In this document: in pieces, positions 37,891-48,436 of the stretch
How positions within the stretch are numbered: position 1 is the first letter of the stretch
How the letters are laid out: every line of letters begins with the position of its first letter
From: Manis javanica
Lineage: Eukaryota; Chordata; Mammalia; Pholidota; Manidae
Direction of reading: 5' to 3'
DNA: 64,000 nucleotides
Assembly: GCF_040802235.1 (NCBI RefSeq)
Contig: NC_133157.1
Span: 22,833,501-22,897,500 of the forward strand
Notes under the pieces: generated by a model
Database searches by the model: none
What the model saw: the letters and a program-made list of their open reading frames with translations, nothing else
Told to the model about the DNA's origin: nothing
Made by a program: the position numbers and the translations under genes

Positions 37891-39426
37891 CTGAATATGA
37901 GAAGTGCTTGTTCAAAAGCTAGGTGAACAAGCATCAGATGTATCTTTTATAGCTTAGACACCCAGCCTGAGGAAGTATGGGCAAGTACAAGTGGGTCTGT
38001 TCCTTTTAACATTGGTAATTGTTTATAAATGATCAGAAATACCTTTGCAGGGAAGGTGTGTAATCATTTTGCGATAACATGCAGTGTGAGTGAACAAGTG
38101 TGGTCCAGTTAAGCCTAAATTGGAAAGAGAAAAGGAACAAAATCAATCTCTTTATTATTCATCTCCCACTCCCCAGTTCTGACACTGTCAGTTAAACTGG
38201 CCTAGAGAAACTCCTGCTTGTCCGAATCTCAAGCCCTTGTTACTGATCGGTAGTACAATGAAGCGATACTGGAAGCTACTGTGGAGATGTATTTTCCACA
38301 TTAGTAATGGAAACCGAAGCCTTCTTCAAAGGGAACTTTGCATGCTGGGAGGTTAAACTTGGTATGTAGGGCCTCTTTCCAGTAAGCATCTTTGGATGTA
38401 TTTATGGGAACAGCCTCTAACCCTGTGGAAGAGAACAAAGTAGAACAAGTATCTCCTTATGTAGACTGGTTTCAAAATAAATTTTTGCTGATTATTAAAA
38501 AGTTATTCTGCCCATTTTTGAGTTAACCATATTAACGTATCTGAATATGTGCTGCTGTTTATGTGTCTGACTCTGAATTTCTATCCCCTAGTGTTAGACT
38601 GCTAATGTCACTGGCCTGTTTGTTTAGACTTGTGTAGATCCCTGTTGTTTGAGCCTCCACCCAATGCTGGCCCTGGCCCAGGTAGATTGACACTTGAGAC
38701 CTTGGATGCTCTTTCCTTTTTTGTTTATAATTCTTGGGTTCCAAGATTATGTTCCCTTGTCTGTGTGCCTATTTTTAGCCGGGCTTTTTTTCCAGTACCA
38801 TGACTCTGCCTAGGTACTCAGTCCTGGCATTCTTCTGTCTAGTTTATCATCTCTCTGCCATAAGTTTTTGCAGTTTTAGAAGTGCAGGAAGATAGCACTA
38901 AGATAGAGATTGTTTAAATGCCTATCTTTTGATAAGTAAGAGTAGTTGCCAAATCCTATGTTCATAATTTTCAAATACTCTTTGTTGATTTTCTCTGTGT
39001 GCTATTTTTTTTATTCCTGTGTCAGGACGTCTCAGGCACTTAAAATATGCTGAATCATTTGTGTATTATCTAAGTTGATACTGCATAGTTTTCATTGATT
39101 TAGCTGTGATGCATAGAATATTTACTGCATAGTTTAGTGACATCAGCAGTGTGGAGAAAGTCTTTAAGCCATAGTTATGAAGGTTTAAGTTACTGGTCTT
39201 AAGTTTTCCTCAAGTCTTTCAGTGCCTACTGTATGAAGATATTTTACATAGCTCTGTGGGGAGATGGGAAACTGTGTGCTAAGGGGGTTAGACTTAGGAA
39301 AATAGCTATAATATAAAGTAGGAAGGGGATGAGATACAAATACTATAATGAGGTACAAAAACTGTAAGCCTAAGCTTATAGTTTAAACTATGAAAGCCAA
39401 TAGTTTTGATGCAGAGGATGATGATG

Positions 39427-39663
39427 ATAGCTAACATTTATTCAACAAGTCCTACATTGCAGGTGTTGTTCTAATCATCTTACATGTATTGTTAACTTAA
39501 TTCTCACATGAGATAGGAATTAATTTAAGCCTTGTTTTACACATGAGACTAAAGTACCTAGATCGTAAGCTTCTTGCTCATGGTAGTTCAACTAGTAGGT
39601 AGTAGACCTGGGACTTAAACCGGGGTAATCTTGTTTCCTGACTGTGCTCCCAACCACTGAATT
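39427..39663 (-). repeat. MIR SINE, nearly complete
   Basis: 'atagctaacatttattcaacaagtcctacattgcaggtgttgttctaatcatcttacatgtattgttaacttaattctcacatgagatagg' through 'ctgtgctcccaaccactga' is a full reversed MIR. It sits about 250 bases from the L1 insertion site. Confidence 0.85.
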
Positions 39664-39908
39664 GTACTGCTTCTGTGTGTAGTGAATATGAGACCTTCTG
39701 TTCTCCCTCTGCCCCCTCGTGTCTCTCCACACTTCTCATTGCACCCTGTGTTCTGGCCTTACTGGATTTCTTAGAGTTCTTTCAACAGCACACATTGCTT
39801 TTTCTTGCCTTTGTGTCTTTGTGTCTGTGTCTGCTCTTTTGTCTTCCTGGAAAACCATTCTACCTTGCCCTCTAAGACACGAGCCTCTCCCTTCCTCCTG
39901 GAGATAGA

Positions 39909-39926
39909 CTTGCTCTGTCTTTTTTT
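39909..39926 (+). repeat. Target-site duplication, left copy
   Basis: 'cttgctctgtct' plus up to six further T matches the sequence at 48419-48436 exactly. The exact end is blurred by the L1 poly(T) run that follows (T-run 39920-39940). Confidence 0.9.
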
Positions 39927-39940
39927 TTTTTTTTTTTTTT

Positions 39941-41580
39941 GAGAGGGCATCTCTCATATTTATTGATCAAATGGTTGTTAACAACAATAAAATTCAGTAT
40001 AGGGGGGTGAACGCTCAATGTACAATCATTAATCCATCTCAAGCCTAATTCTCGTCAGTCTCCAATCTTCTGAAGCATAACGAACAAGTTCTTACATGGT
40101 GAACGAATTCTTACAGAGTGAATAAATTCTTACATGGTGAACAGTACAAGGGCATTCATCACAGAAACTTTCGGTTTTGATCATGCAATATGACCTATAA
40201 ACCATCAGGTCAAATATGAATATTCATTTCATTTTTGTACTTGATTTATATGTTGATCCCACATTTCTCCTATTATTATTATTATTTTTATTTTTAATAA
40301 AATGCTGAAGTGGTAGGTAGATGCAAGATAAAGGTAGAAAACATAGTTTAGTGCTGTAAGAAGGCAAATGTAGATAATCAGATGATCAGGTGTGTGCCTA
40401 TGGACTAAGTATTAATCCAGGCTAGACAAGGGCAGCAAGACATCCACGGATGCAGAAGATTTCTCTCAAAGCAGGGGGGGTGAGGTTCTGAGCCTCACCT
40501 CTGTTGATCCCCAAATTCTCACCTGATGGCCCCCCTGCGACTGTGCCTGTCTTAGGTTGTTCCTCCCTTGAGGAATCTTACCCATCTCTGGCTAACCAGT
40601 CATCTTCCAGGGCCATACAGGGAAATGTAAAGTTGGTAAGTGAGAGAGAAGCCATATTGTTTGCAAAGGTTAGCTTTTTACTTCTTTGCAGATTTATGCC
40701 CTGTGGCTTCTATGGCCAGCACTTGTCTCGAGGTATCTTTACCACCTGGAGGAATTATGATACTCGGTAAATTCGATATGAGGCACGAATTCTATTTAAG
40801 GGTTGTAATTAGGAAGGAAGAAGAAAAGCTATAGATGTAGCATATGAAGGAAACATGGGAGGATTGATTATTTCTTTGACATATCTTCTTGTATAGTACC
40901 TTAAGTATGTATGGGTTTTAAACTACTAACTAATTTGCACACACATATTAACATAATAGGAATACGGTGACATAAACAAAGCAAATCTATAATTACCATC
41001 CATCTCCAGTGAAGCCAAGAAAACCATTTAGGCACCCTAGGCATTTGTGAAAATTTATCTATGATATGATGGATATTGTCCAACTGTACTTGAACCATCA
41101 GACAAATTAAAGCAGCCCATTTTTGGGATCTGTTCACATCCCATATGTTCTTTTAACCATAGATAGTCTATAGTCATGAGATTTTGGAGTGCTACAACTT
41201 GCACCCCTCCCAACTCCTGGTTGAGTTCCAACAGTACAGATCCGGTCAAATTCGTTGTCTCACTGTATGCACATGCCAGCCTAGACATCTCCCTCCTCAT
41301 TCCTATGGCAAGTCCAGGAGACGGTGGGCTGGATGCAGCCACAACCGCAGCATCGTCCGGATCCCTGTGGAGGCTTTTTGATGATCATCCCCCGGCACGA
41401 GTCCTCCAGAGAGTGCTGATGCCAGAAGCTCCTCCTCATATCGTATCTTAGTTCATTTTCTGGGTATCCAAGCTAGGCCTTGATCTTCTGCATAGAAACA
41501 AACAGACCCTTTGCCCACACTTTGACATGCCCTCTATACCACTGTGCAGAACTCATTGGAGGTCAGCACACAGTAACTGC
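39941..41580 (-). repeat. L1 3' tail segment B
   Basis: This is the distal part of the L1 3' UTR. On the sense strand it ends '...gatcAATAAAtatgagagatgccctctc' immediately before the poly(A); the signal corresponds to + strand 39959-39964. The same segment, with the same terminus, occurs at 34483-35765, so it is a family feature and not a one-off. It has no L1 protein homology. On the + strand it carries an open frame of 88 codons at 40504-40770 and splice-like signals described in the findings. Confidence 0.85.
40504..40770 (+). other. 88-codon antisense open frame in L1 segment B
   Basis: The frame starts MIPKFSPDGPPATVP and ends GIFTTWRNYDTR. Its partner at 35042-35308 is the same length with only about seven amino-acid differences. 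I recognise no protein family. Conservation of the frame may simply reflect the youth of both copies, so I do not call it a gene. Confidence 0.3.
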
Positions 41581-41584
41581 TTTC

Positions 41585-41601
41585 TTTTTTTTTTTTTTTT
41601 T
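41585..41601 (-). repeat. Internal A-tract between L1 tail segments C and B
   Basis: A run of 17 T on the + strand (A on the L1 sense strand) lies inside the 3' UTR, between segment B (39941-41580) and segment C (41602-41760). It looks like a fossil poly(A) tail. Confidence 0.8.
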
Positions 41602-41764
41602 AATTAAGAGAAAACAATATTATCAGAAAAGAGTACCTCCATAGCTGATCATCTGACACCCTTTAAGTGATCAACATTAAGGATATTTAAAGCATGCGTT
41701 GATCTTTGATTTACCAATAGTTTTATCCTGTTAAGGAGTAATCCCCCTTTTCTTTCTTTCTTTC

Positions 41765-41782
41765 TTTTTTTTTTTTTTTTTT
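41765..41782 (-). repeat. Internal A-tract between L1 tail segments A and C
   Basis: A run of 18 T, preceded by CTTT repeats, separates segment C from the ORF2-proximal segment A (41783-42122). Copies of A elsewhere in the window end in poly(A) at this very junction. Confidence 0.85.
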
Positions 41783-42122
41783 AATTTTTAATCTACACTT
41801 ACATGAAGAATACTATGTTTACTATGCTCTCCCCTATATCAGGTCACCCCTAACAACCACATTACGGTTACTGTCCCTCAGCTTAGCAAAATGTTGTAGA
41901 GTCACTACTTGTCCTCTCTGTGTTGTGCAGCCCACCCTCCCCTTTCTCCCTTCCCCCATGCATGCTAATCTTAATACCCCCCTTCTTCTTCCCCCCCCTT
42001 ATCCCTCCCTGCCCACCCATCCTCCCCAGTTCCTTTCCCTTTGGTACCTGTTAGTCCATTTTTGGGTTCTGTAATTCTGCTGCTGTTTTGTTCCTTCAGT
42101 TTTTCCTTTGTTCCTATACTCC

Positions 42123-45100
42123 TCAGATGAGTGAAATCATTTGGTATTTCTCTTTCTCCGCTTGGCTTATTTCACTGAGCATAATACTCTCCAGCTCCAT
42201 CCATGTTGCTGCAAATGGTTGAATTTTTCCACTTCTTATGGCTGAGTAGTATTCCATTGTGTATATGTACCACATCTTCTTTATCCATTCATCTACTGAT
42301 GGACATTTAGGTTGCTTCCAATTCTTGGCTATTGTAAATAGTGCTGCGATAAACATAGGAGTGCATCTGTCTTTCTCAAACTTGATTGCTGCGTTCTTAG
42401 GGTAAATTCCTAGGAGTGGAATTCCTGGGTCAAATGGTAGGTCTGTTTTGAGCATTTTGATGCACCTCCATACTGCTTTCCACAATGGTTGAACTAATTT
42501 ACATTCCCACCAGCAGTGTAGGAGGGTTCCCCTTTCTCCACAGCCTCGCCAACATTTGTTGTTGTTTGTCTTTTGGATGGCAGCTATCCTTACTGGTGTG
42601 AGGTGATACCTCATTGTAGTTTTAATTTGCATTTCTCTGATAATTAGCGATGTGGAGCATCTTTTCATGTGTCTCTTGGCCATCTGTATTTCTTTTTTGG
42701 AGAACTGTCTGTTCAGTTCCTCTGCCCATTTTTTAATTGGGTTATTTGTTTTTTGTTTGTTGAGGCGTGTGAGCTCTTTATATATTCTGGACGTCAAGCC
42801 TTTATCGGATCTGTCATTTTCAAATATATTCTCCCATACTGTAGGGTTCCTTTTTGTTCTATTGATGGTGTCTTTTGCTGTACAGAAGCTTTTCAGCTTA
42901 ATGTAGTCCCACTTGCTCATTTTTTCTGTTGTTTTCCTTGCCCGGGGAGATATGTTCAAGAAGAGATCACTCATGTTTATGTCTAAGAGGTTTTTGCCTA
43001 TGTTTTTTTTCAAGAGTTTAATGGTTTCATGACTTACCTTCAGGTCTTTGATCCATTTTGAGTTTACCTTTGTATATGGGGTTAGACAATGGTCCAGTTT
43101 CATTCTCCTACATGTAGCTGTCCAGTTTTGCCAGCACCATCTGTTGAAGAGACTGTCATTTTGCCATTGTATGTCCATGGCTCCTTTATCAAATATTAAT
43201 TGACCATATATGTTTGGGTTAATTTCTGGGGTCTCTAATCTGTTCCACTGGTCTGTGGCTCTGTTCTTGTGCCAGTACCAAATTGTCTTGATTACTATGG
43301 CTTTGTAGTAGAGCTTGAAGTTGGGGAGTGAGATCCCCCCTACTTTATTCTTCTTTTTCAGGATTGCTTTGGCTATTCGGGGTCTTTGGTGTTTCCATAT
43401 GAATTTTTGAATTATTTGTTCCAATTCATTGAAGAATGTTGCTGGTAATTTGAGAGGGATTGCATCAAATCTGTATATTGCTTTGGGCAGGATGGCCATT
43501 TTGACGATATTAATTCTTCCTAGCCATGAGCATGGGATGAGTTTCCATTTAATAGTGTCCCCTTTAATTTCTCTTAAGAGTGACTTGTAGTTTTCAGAGT
43601 ATAAGTCTTTCACTTCTTTGGTTAGGTTTATTCCTAGGTATTTTATTCTTTTTGATGCAATGGTGAATGGAATTGTTTTCCTGATTTCTCTTTCTATTGA
43701 TTCATTGTTAGTGTATAGGAAAGCTACAGATTTCTGTGTGTTAATTTTGTATCCTGCAACTTTGCTGTATTCTGATATCAGTTCTAGTAGTTTTGGAGTG
43801 GAGTCTTTAGGGTTTTTTATGTACAGTATCATATCATCTGCAAATAGTGACAGTTTAACTTCTTTTTTACCAATCTGGATTCCTTGTATTTCTTTGTTTT
43901 GTCTGATTGCCGTGGCTAGGACCTCCAGTACTATGTTAAATAACAGTGGGGAGAGTGGGCATCCCTGTCTGGTTCCCGATCTCAGAGGAAACGCTTTCAG
44001 CTTCTCGCTGTTCAGTATAATGCTGGCTGTGGGTTTATCATATATGGCCTTTATTATGTTGAGGTACTTGCCTTCTATTCCCATTTTGCTGAGAGTTTTT
44101 ATCATGAATGGATGTTGAATTTTGTCAAATGCTTTTTCAGCATCTATGGAGATGATCATGTGGTTTTTGTCTTTCTTTTTGTTGATGTGGTGGATGATGT
44201 TGATGGATTTTCGAATATTGTACCATCCTTGCATCCCTGGGATGAACCCCACTTGGTCATGGTGTATGATCCTTTTGATATACTGTTGAATTCTGTTTGC
44301 TAATATTTTATTGAGTATTTTTGCATCTACATTCATCAGGGATATTGGTCTGTAATTTTCTTTTTTGGTGGGGTCTTTGCCTGGTTTTGGTATTAGGGTG
44401 ATGTTGGCCTCATAGAATGAGTTTGGTAGTATTCCCTCTTCTTCTATTTTGTGGAACACTTTAAGGAGAATGGGTATTATGTCTTCTCTGTGTGTCTGAT
44501 AAAATTCCGAGGTAAATCCGTCCGGCCCCGGGGTTTTGTTCTTGGGTAGTTTTTTGATTACTGTTTCAATTTCTTTGCTTGTAATTGGTTTGTTTAACTT
44601 TTGTGTTTCTTCCTTGGTCAGTCTTGGGAGGTTGTATTTTTCTAGGAAGTTGTCCATTTCTTCTAGGTTTTCCAGCTTGTTGGCATATAGGTTTTCATAG
44701 TAGTCTTTAATAATTCTTTATATTTCTGTGGAGTCTGTCGTGATTTTTCCATTCTCATTTTTGGTTATGTTGATTTGTGTTGACTCTCTTTTTCTCTTAA
44801 TAAGTTGGGCTAGAGGCTTATCTATTTTGTTTATTTTCTCAAAGAACCAGCTCTTGGTTTCGTTGATTTTTGCTATTGTTTTATTCTTCTCAATTTTGTT
44901 TATTTCTTCTCTGATCTTTATTATGTCCCTCCTTCTACTGACTTTAGGCCTCCTTTGTTCTTCTTTTTCCAGTTTTAATAATTGTGATGTTAGACTATTC
45001 ATTTGGGATTGTTCTTCCTTCTTCAAGTGTGCCTGGATTGCTATATACTTTCCTCTTAAGACTGCTTTCGCTGCATCCCACAGAAGTTGGGGCTTAGTGT

Positions 45101-45965
45101 TGTTGTTGTCATTTGTTTCTATATATTCCTTGATCTCTATTTTGATTTGTTCATAGATCCATTGATTATTTAGTAGCATGTTGTTAAGCCTCCATGTGTT
45201 TGTGAGCCTTTTTGTTTTCTTTGTAGAATTTATTTCTACTTTCATACCTTTGTGGTCTGAAAAATTGGTTGGTAGAATTTCAATATTTTGGAATTTACTG
45301 AGGCTCTTTTTGTGAGCTAGTATGTGGTCTATTCTGGAGAATGTTCCATGTGCACTTGAGAAGAATGTATATCCTGTTGCTTTTGGATGTAGAGTTTTAT
45401 AGATGTCTATTAGGTCCATCTGTTCTAGTGTGTTGTTCAGTGCCTGTGTGTCTTTACTTATTTTCTGCCCGGTGGATCTGTCCTTTGGGGTGAGTGGTGT
45501 GTTGAAGTCTCCTACAATGAATGCATTGCAGTCTATTTCCCTCTTTAGTTCTGTTAGTATTTGCTTCACATATGCTGGTGCTCCTGTATTGGGTGCATAT
45601 ATATTTAGAATGGTTATATCCTCTTGTTGGACTGAGCCCTTTATCATTATGTAGTGGCCTTCTTTATCTCTTGTTACTTTCTTTGTTTTGAAGTCTATTT
45701 TGTCTGATATTAGTACTGCAACCCCTGCTTTCTTCTCACTGTTGTTTGCCTGAAATATGTTTTTCAATCCCTTGACTTTTAGTCTATGCTTATCTTTGGG
45801 TTTAAGGTGAGTTTCTTGTAAGCAGCATATAGATGGGTCTTGCTTTTTTATCCATTCTGTTACTCTATGTCTTTTAATTGGTGCATTAAGTCCATTTACA
45901 TTTAGGGTGACTATTGAGAGATATGTACTTATTGCCATTTCAGGCTTTAGATTCGTGGTTACCAA
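42123..45965 (-). pseudogene. L1 ORF2 (endonuclease/reverse transcriptase), one premature stop
   Basis: ORF2p supplies the endonuclease and reverse transcriptase for target-primed reverse transcription. The frame is 1280 codons, close to the 1275 of human, and has no frameshift. The N-terminal endonuclease domain keeps the catalytic set: Asn22, Glu51 (QETH), Tyr123 (YAPN), Asp153/Asn155 (GDFN), Asp213 (RIDH) and Ser236-Asp-His238. Codon 416 is TAA (+ strand tta at 44718-44720), where other mammalian L1s as I recall have a glutamine. After it the frame stays open for 864 codons, with the RT active site FADDMILYI at about 708 and the C-terminal Cys/His motif (CWRGC...HCWWEC). The single change is a C-to-T type transition on the sense strand. 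This makes the copy non-autonomous as sequenced, unless the stop is a polymorphism or an assembly error. Confidence 0.95.
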
Positions 45966-46133
45966 AGGTTCAAGGTTAGCTTCTTTAGTATCTTACTGCC
46001 TAACTTAGCTCGCTTATTGAGCTGTTATATACACTGTCTGGAGATTCTTTTCTTCTCTCCCTTCTTATTCCTCCTCCTCCATTCTTCATATGTTGTGTGT
46101 TTTGTTCTGTGCTCTTTTTAGGGGTGCTCCCAT

Positions 46134-47024
46134 CTAGAGCAGTCCCTGTAGGATGCCCTGTAGAGGTGGTTTGTGGGAAGCAAATTCCCTCAGCTTTTGC
46201 TTGTCTGGGAATTGTTTAATCCCACCATCATATTTAAATGATAGTCGTGCTGGATACAGTATCCTTGGTTCAAGGCCCTTCTGTTTCATTGCATTAAGTA
46301 TATCATGCCATTCTCTTCTGGCCTGTAGGGTTTCTGTTGAGAAGTCTGATGTTAGCCTGATGGGTTTTCCTTTATAGGTGACCTTTTTCTCTCTAGCTGC
46401 CTTTAAAACTCTTTCCTTGTCCTTGATCCTTGCCATTTTAATTACTATGTGTCTTGGTGTTGTCCTCCTTGGATCCTTTCTGTTGGGGGTTCTGTGTACT
46501 TCCATGGTCTGTTCGATTATTTCCTCCCCCAGTTTGGGGAAGTTTTCAGCAATTATTTCTTCAAAGACACTTTCTATCCCTTTTCCTCTTTCTTCTTCTT
46601 CTGGTATCCCTATAATACGAATATTATTCCTTTTGGCTTGGTCACATAGTTCTCTTATTGTCGTTTCATTCCTGGAGATCCTTTTATCTCTCTCTATGTC
46701 AGCTTCTATACGTTCCTGTTCTCTGGCTTCTATTCCTTCAATGGCCTCTTGCATCTTATCCGTTCTGCTTATAAATCCTTCCAGGGATTGTTTCACTTCT
46801 GTGATCTCTTTCCTGACATCTGTGATCTCCTTCCGGACTTCATCCCACTGCTCTTGCATTTTTCTCTGCATCTCATCCCATTGCTCTTGCATTTTTCTCT
46901 GCATCTCTGTCAGCATGTTCATGATTTTTATTTTGAATTCTTTTTCAGGAGGACTAGTTAGGTCTTTCTCCTTCTCAGGTGTTGTCTCTGTGATCTTTGT
47001 CTGCCTGTAGTTTTGCCTTTTCAT
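46134..47024 (-). CDS. L1 ORF1p, intact RNA-binding chaperone
   Basis: The frame of 296 codons is uninterrupted. ORF1p trimers coat L1 RNA and act as nucleic-acid chaperones. Residues 1-30 are a basic/acidic tail. Residues about 31-130 form a long coiled coil, including two consecutive copies of MQRKMQEQWDE (41-62) and VRKEIT-type heptads. An RRM domain follows at about 133-215, starting NNIRIIGIPEEEE. The C-terminal domain at about 216-285 includes RILYPARLSFKYDG. It is somewhat shorter than human ORF1p (338 aa), the difference lying in the coiled coil and N-terminus. The spacer to ORF2 is 168 bases. Confidence 0.95.
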   Translation of the reverse strand: MKRQNYRQTKITETTPEKEKDLTSPPEKEFKIKIMNMLTEMQRKMQEQWDEMQRKMQEQWDEVRKEITDVRKEITEVKQSLEGFISRTDKMQEAIEGIEAREQERIEADIERDKRISRNETTIRELCDQAKRNNIRIIGIPEEEERGKGIESVFEEIIAENFPKLGEEIIEQTMEVHRTPNRKDPRRTTPRHIVIKMARIKDKERVLKAAREKKVTYKGKPIRLTSDFSTETLQARREWHDILNAMKQKGLEPRILYPARLSFKYDGGIKQFPDKQKLREFASHKPPLQGILQGLL

Positions 47025-48418
47025 GGTGATAGAGATAGTTTGCAGAGCTGGTACAAGTGACCACTGAAAGAGCTTCCCTTCTTGTTGGTTTGTAGCCTTT
47101 TCCTGGGAGAATAGCGACCTCTAGTTGCTTGTTTTGTGCAGCTGTGCGCAGACAGGGCTTCTGCTTCCTGCCCAGTTGCTTTGGGGTTTATCTCCGCTGT
47201 TGCTGTGGGCTTGGTCTGGCTGGGGCTGTTCCTCCAAAATGGTGGAGCCCCGTTTGGAGGGGCAGCGGCCAGGAGGCTATTTATCTCCGTAAGGGGTCTC
47301 TGTGCCCCCTGCTGCCCAGGGGGTTAGGGTTCCCAGAGATCCCCAGATTCCCTGCCTCTGGTCTAAGTGACCTGTCCTGCCCCTTTAAGACTTCCAAAAA
47401 GCACTCTCCAAACCAAAACAACAACAGCAACAATGAGAGAGGGAACAGAAAGAAAGAAAAAAAAAAAAAGGAAAAAACAAGCGATTTTTTTTTTTCTTTT
47501 TTTCTGTCCTCAGGTGCCGGTCTCAGGCACCCGCTCACTGGTCCTGCTGCCCTGTCTCCCTAGCACCAGGGTCCCTGTCCTTTCAAGGCTTCCAAAAAGC
47601 ACCCACCCACCGGTCCCGCAGGGAAGGAACGCTCGATATTCTTTGTCCTCAGGCACTGGTCCCAGGCACCCGCTCACCAGTCCCGCCGCCCTGCCTCCCT
47701 AGCACCAGGGTCCCTGTCCCTTTTAGGCCTCCAAAAAGCACTCGCAGAAAAGAGAAAAAAAAAAGAGAGGAAAAACGCGCGATTTCCTCTGTCCTCAAGT
47801 GCCGGTCTCAGGCACCCGCCCACCGGTCTTGCAGGGGAAAACGTGGGATATTCTTTGTCCTCAGGCGCCGGTCCCAGGCACCCGCTCACCAGTCCCGCCA
47901 CCCTGCCTCCCTAGCACTGGGGTCCCTGTCCCTTTAAGGCTTCCAAAAAGGGCTCGCCAAAAAGAGAAAAAGAAAAGGGGAAAAACGCGCGATTTCCTCC
48001 ATCCTCAGGCACCGGTCTCAGGCACCCGCCCGCCGGTCCCGCAGGGAGAAATGCGGGATATTCTTTGTCCTCAGCCGCCGGTCCCAGGCACCTGCTCACC
48101 GGTCCCCCCACCCTGCCTCCCTAGCAACGGGGGCCCGTCCCTTTAGGGCTTCCGAAAAGCGCTCGCCAAAAAAAAAAACCGCTCCGGTTTCTTTTCACCC
48201 GCTGGGAGCCGGGGGGAGGGGCGCTCGGGTCCCGCCGGGCCGGGGCTTGTATCTTACCCCCTTCGCAAGGCGCTGGGTTCTTGCAGGTGTGGATGTGGTC
48301 TGGATGTTGTCCTGTGTCCTGTGGTCTCTATTTTAGGAAGATTTTTCTTTGTTATATTTTCATAGCTCTATGTGTTTTTGGGAGGAGATTTCCACTGCTC
48401 TACTCACGCCGCCATCCT
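47025..48418 (-). promoter_or_regulatory. L1 5' UTR and internal promoter
   Basis: This 1394-base GC-rich region precedes ORF1 on the L1 sense strand. Its first bases, read on the minus strand from 48418, carry a YY1-like site (GATGGCGGC). Tandem monomers occupy about 47510-48165. The segment between the monomers and ORF1 (47025-47380) is single-copy. CpG content is high, so methylation is the expected brake on expression. Confidence 0.85.
47510..48165 (-). repeat. GC-rich ~211-bp tandem monomers in L1 5' UTR
   Basis: Repeat landmarks 'tcaggc(a/g)c(t/c)ggtcccaggcacccgctcaccagtcccgcc' start at 47649, 47861 and 48071, giving steps of 212 and 210 bases. A shortened unit starts at 47510, 139 bases before. 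Each full unit contains two related halves: one with 'ccctgcctccctagcac(c/t)(a/g)gggtccctgtccctt', the other with 'acgcgcgatttcctc'. Each ends in '(g)atattctttgtcc'. Units are separated by A/G-rich tracts. Confidence 0.85.
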
Positions 48419-48436
48419 CTTGCTCTGTCTTTTTTT
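48419..48436 (+). repeat. Target-site duplication, right copy
   Basis: 'cttgctctgtct' followed by six more T, then AATCGG. It matches 39909-39926 and shows the TTTT/AA cleavage context expected for L1 endonuclease. Confidence 0.9.

Larger units (their letters stand above)
39921..48418 (-). mobile_element. Full-length young LINE-1, antisense in TMEM245 intron 3
   Basis: This autonomous non-LTR retrotransposon is complete from 5' end to poly(A). Its sense-strand 5' end begins 'agaggatggcggcgtgag', similar to the start of other mammalian L1s and carrying a YY1-like GATGGCGGC. In sense order it has a 5' UTR of 1394 bases with GC-rich monomers, ORF1 (47024-46134), a short spacer, ORF2 (45965-42123) with one nonsense codon, and a 3' UTR of about 2.2 kb ending in a 21-base poly(A). 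It is flanked by an exact duplication of at least 12 bases (up to about 18 with T's). The right copy ends TTTTTTT/AA, a classic L1 endonuclease site. Intact ORF1, an almost intact ORF2 and perfect duplication indicate very recent insertion. Confidence 0.96.

Noticed and set aside
42652..47010. Several + strand open frames of 60-210 codons inside the full-length L1
   Set aside because: They are antisense readings of L1 ORF1 and ORF2, hydrophobic or Ser/Phe-rich as expected from the complement of an A-rich coding strand.
47129..48146. Open frames of 85-144 codons in the L1 5' UTR
   Set aside because: They repeat with the tandem monomers and consist of Pro/Gly/Arg low complexity; no evidence of coding.
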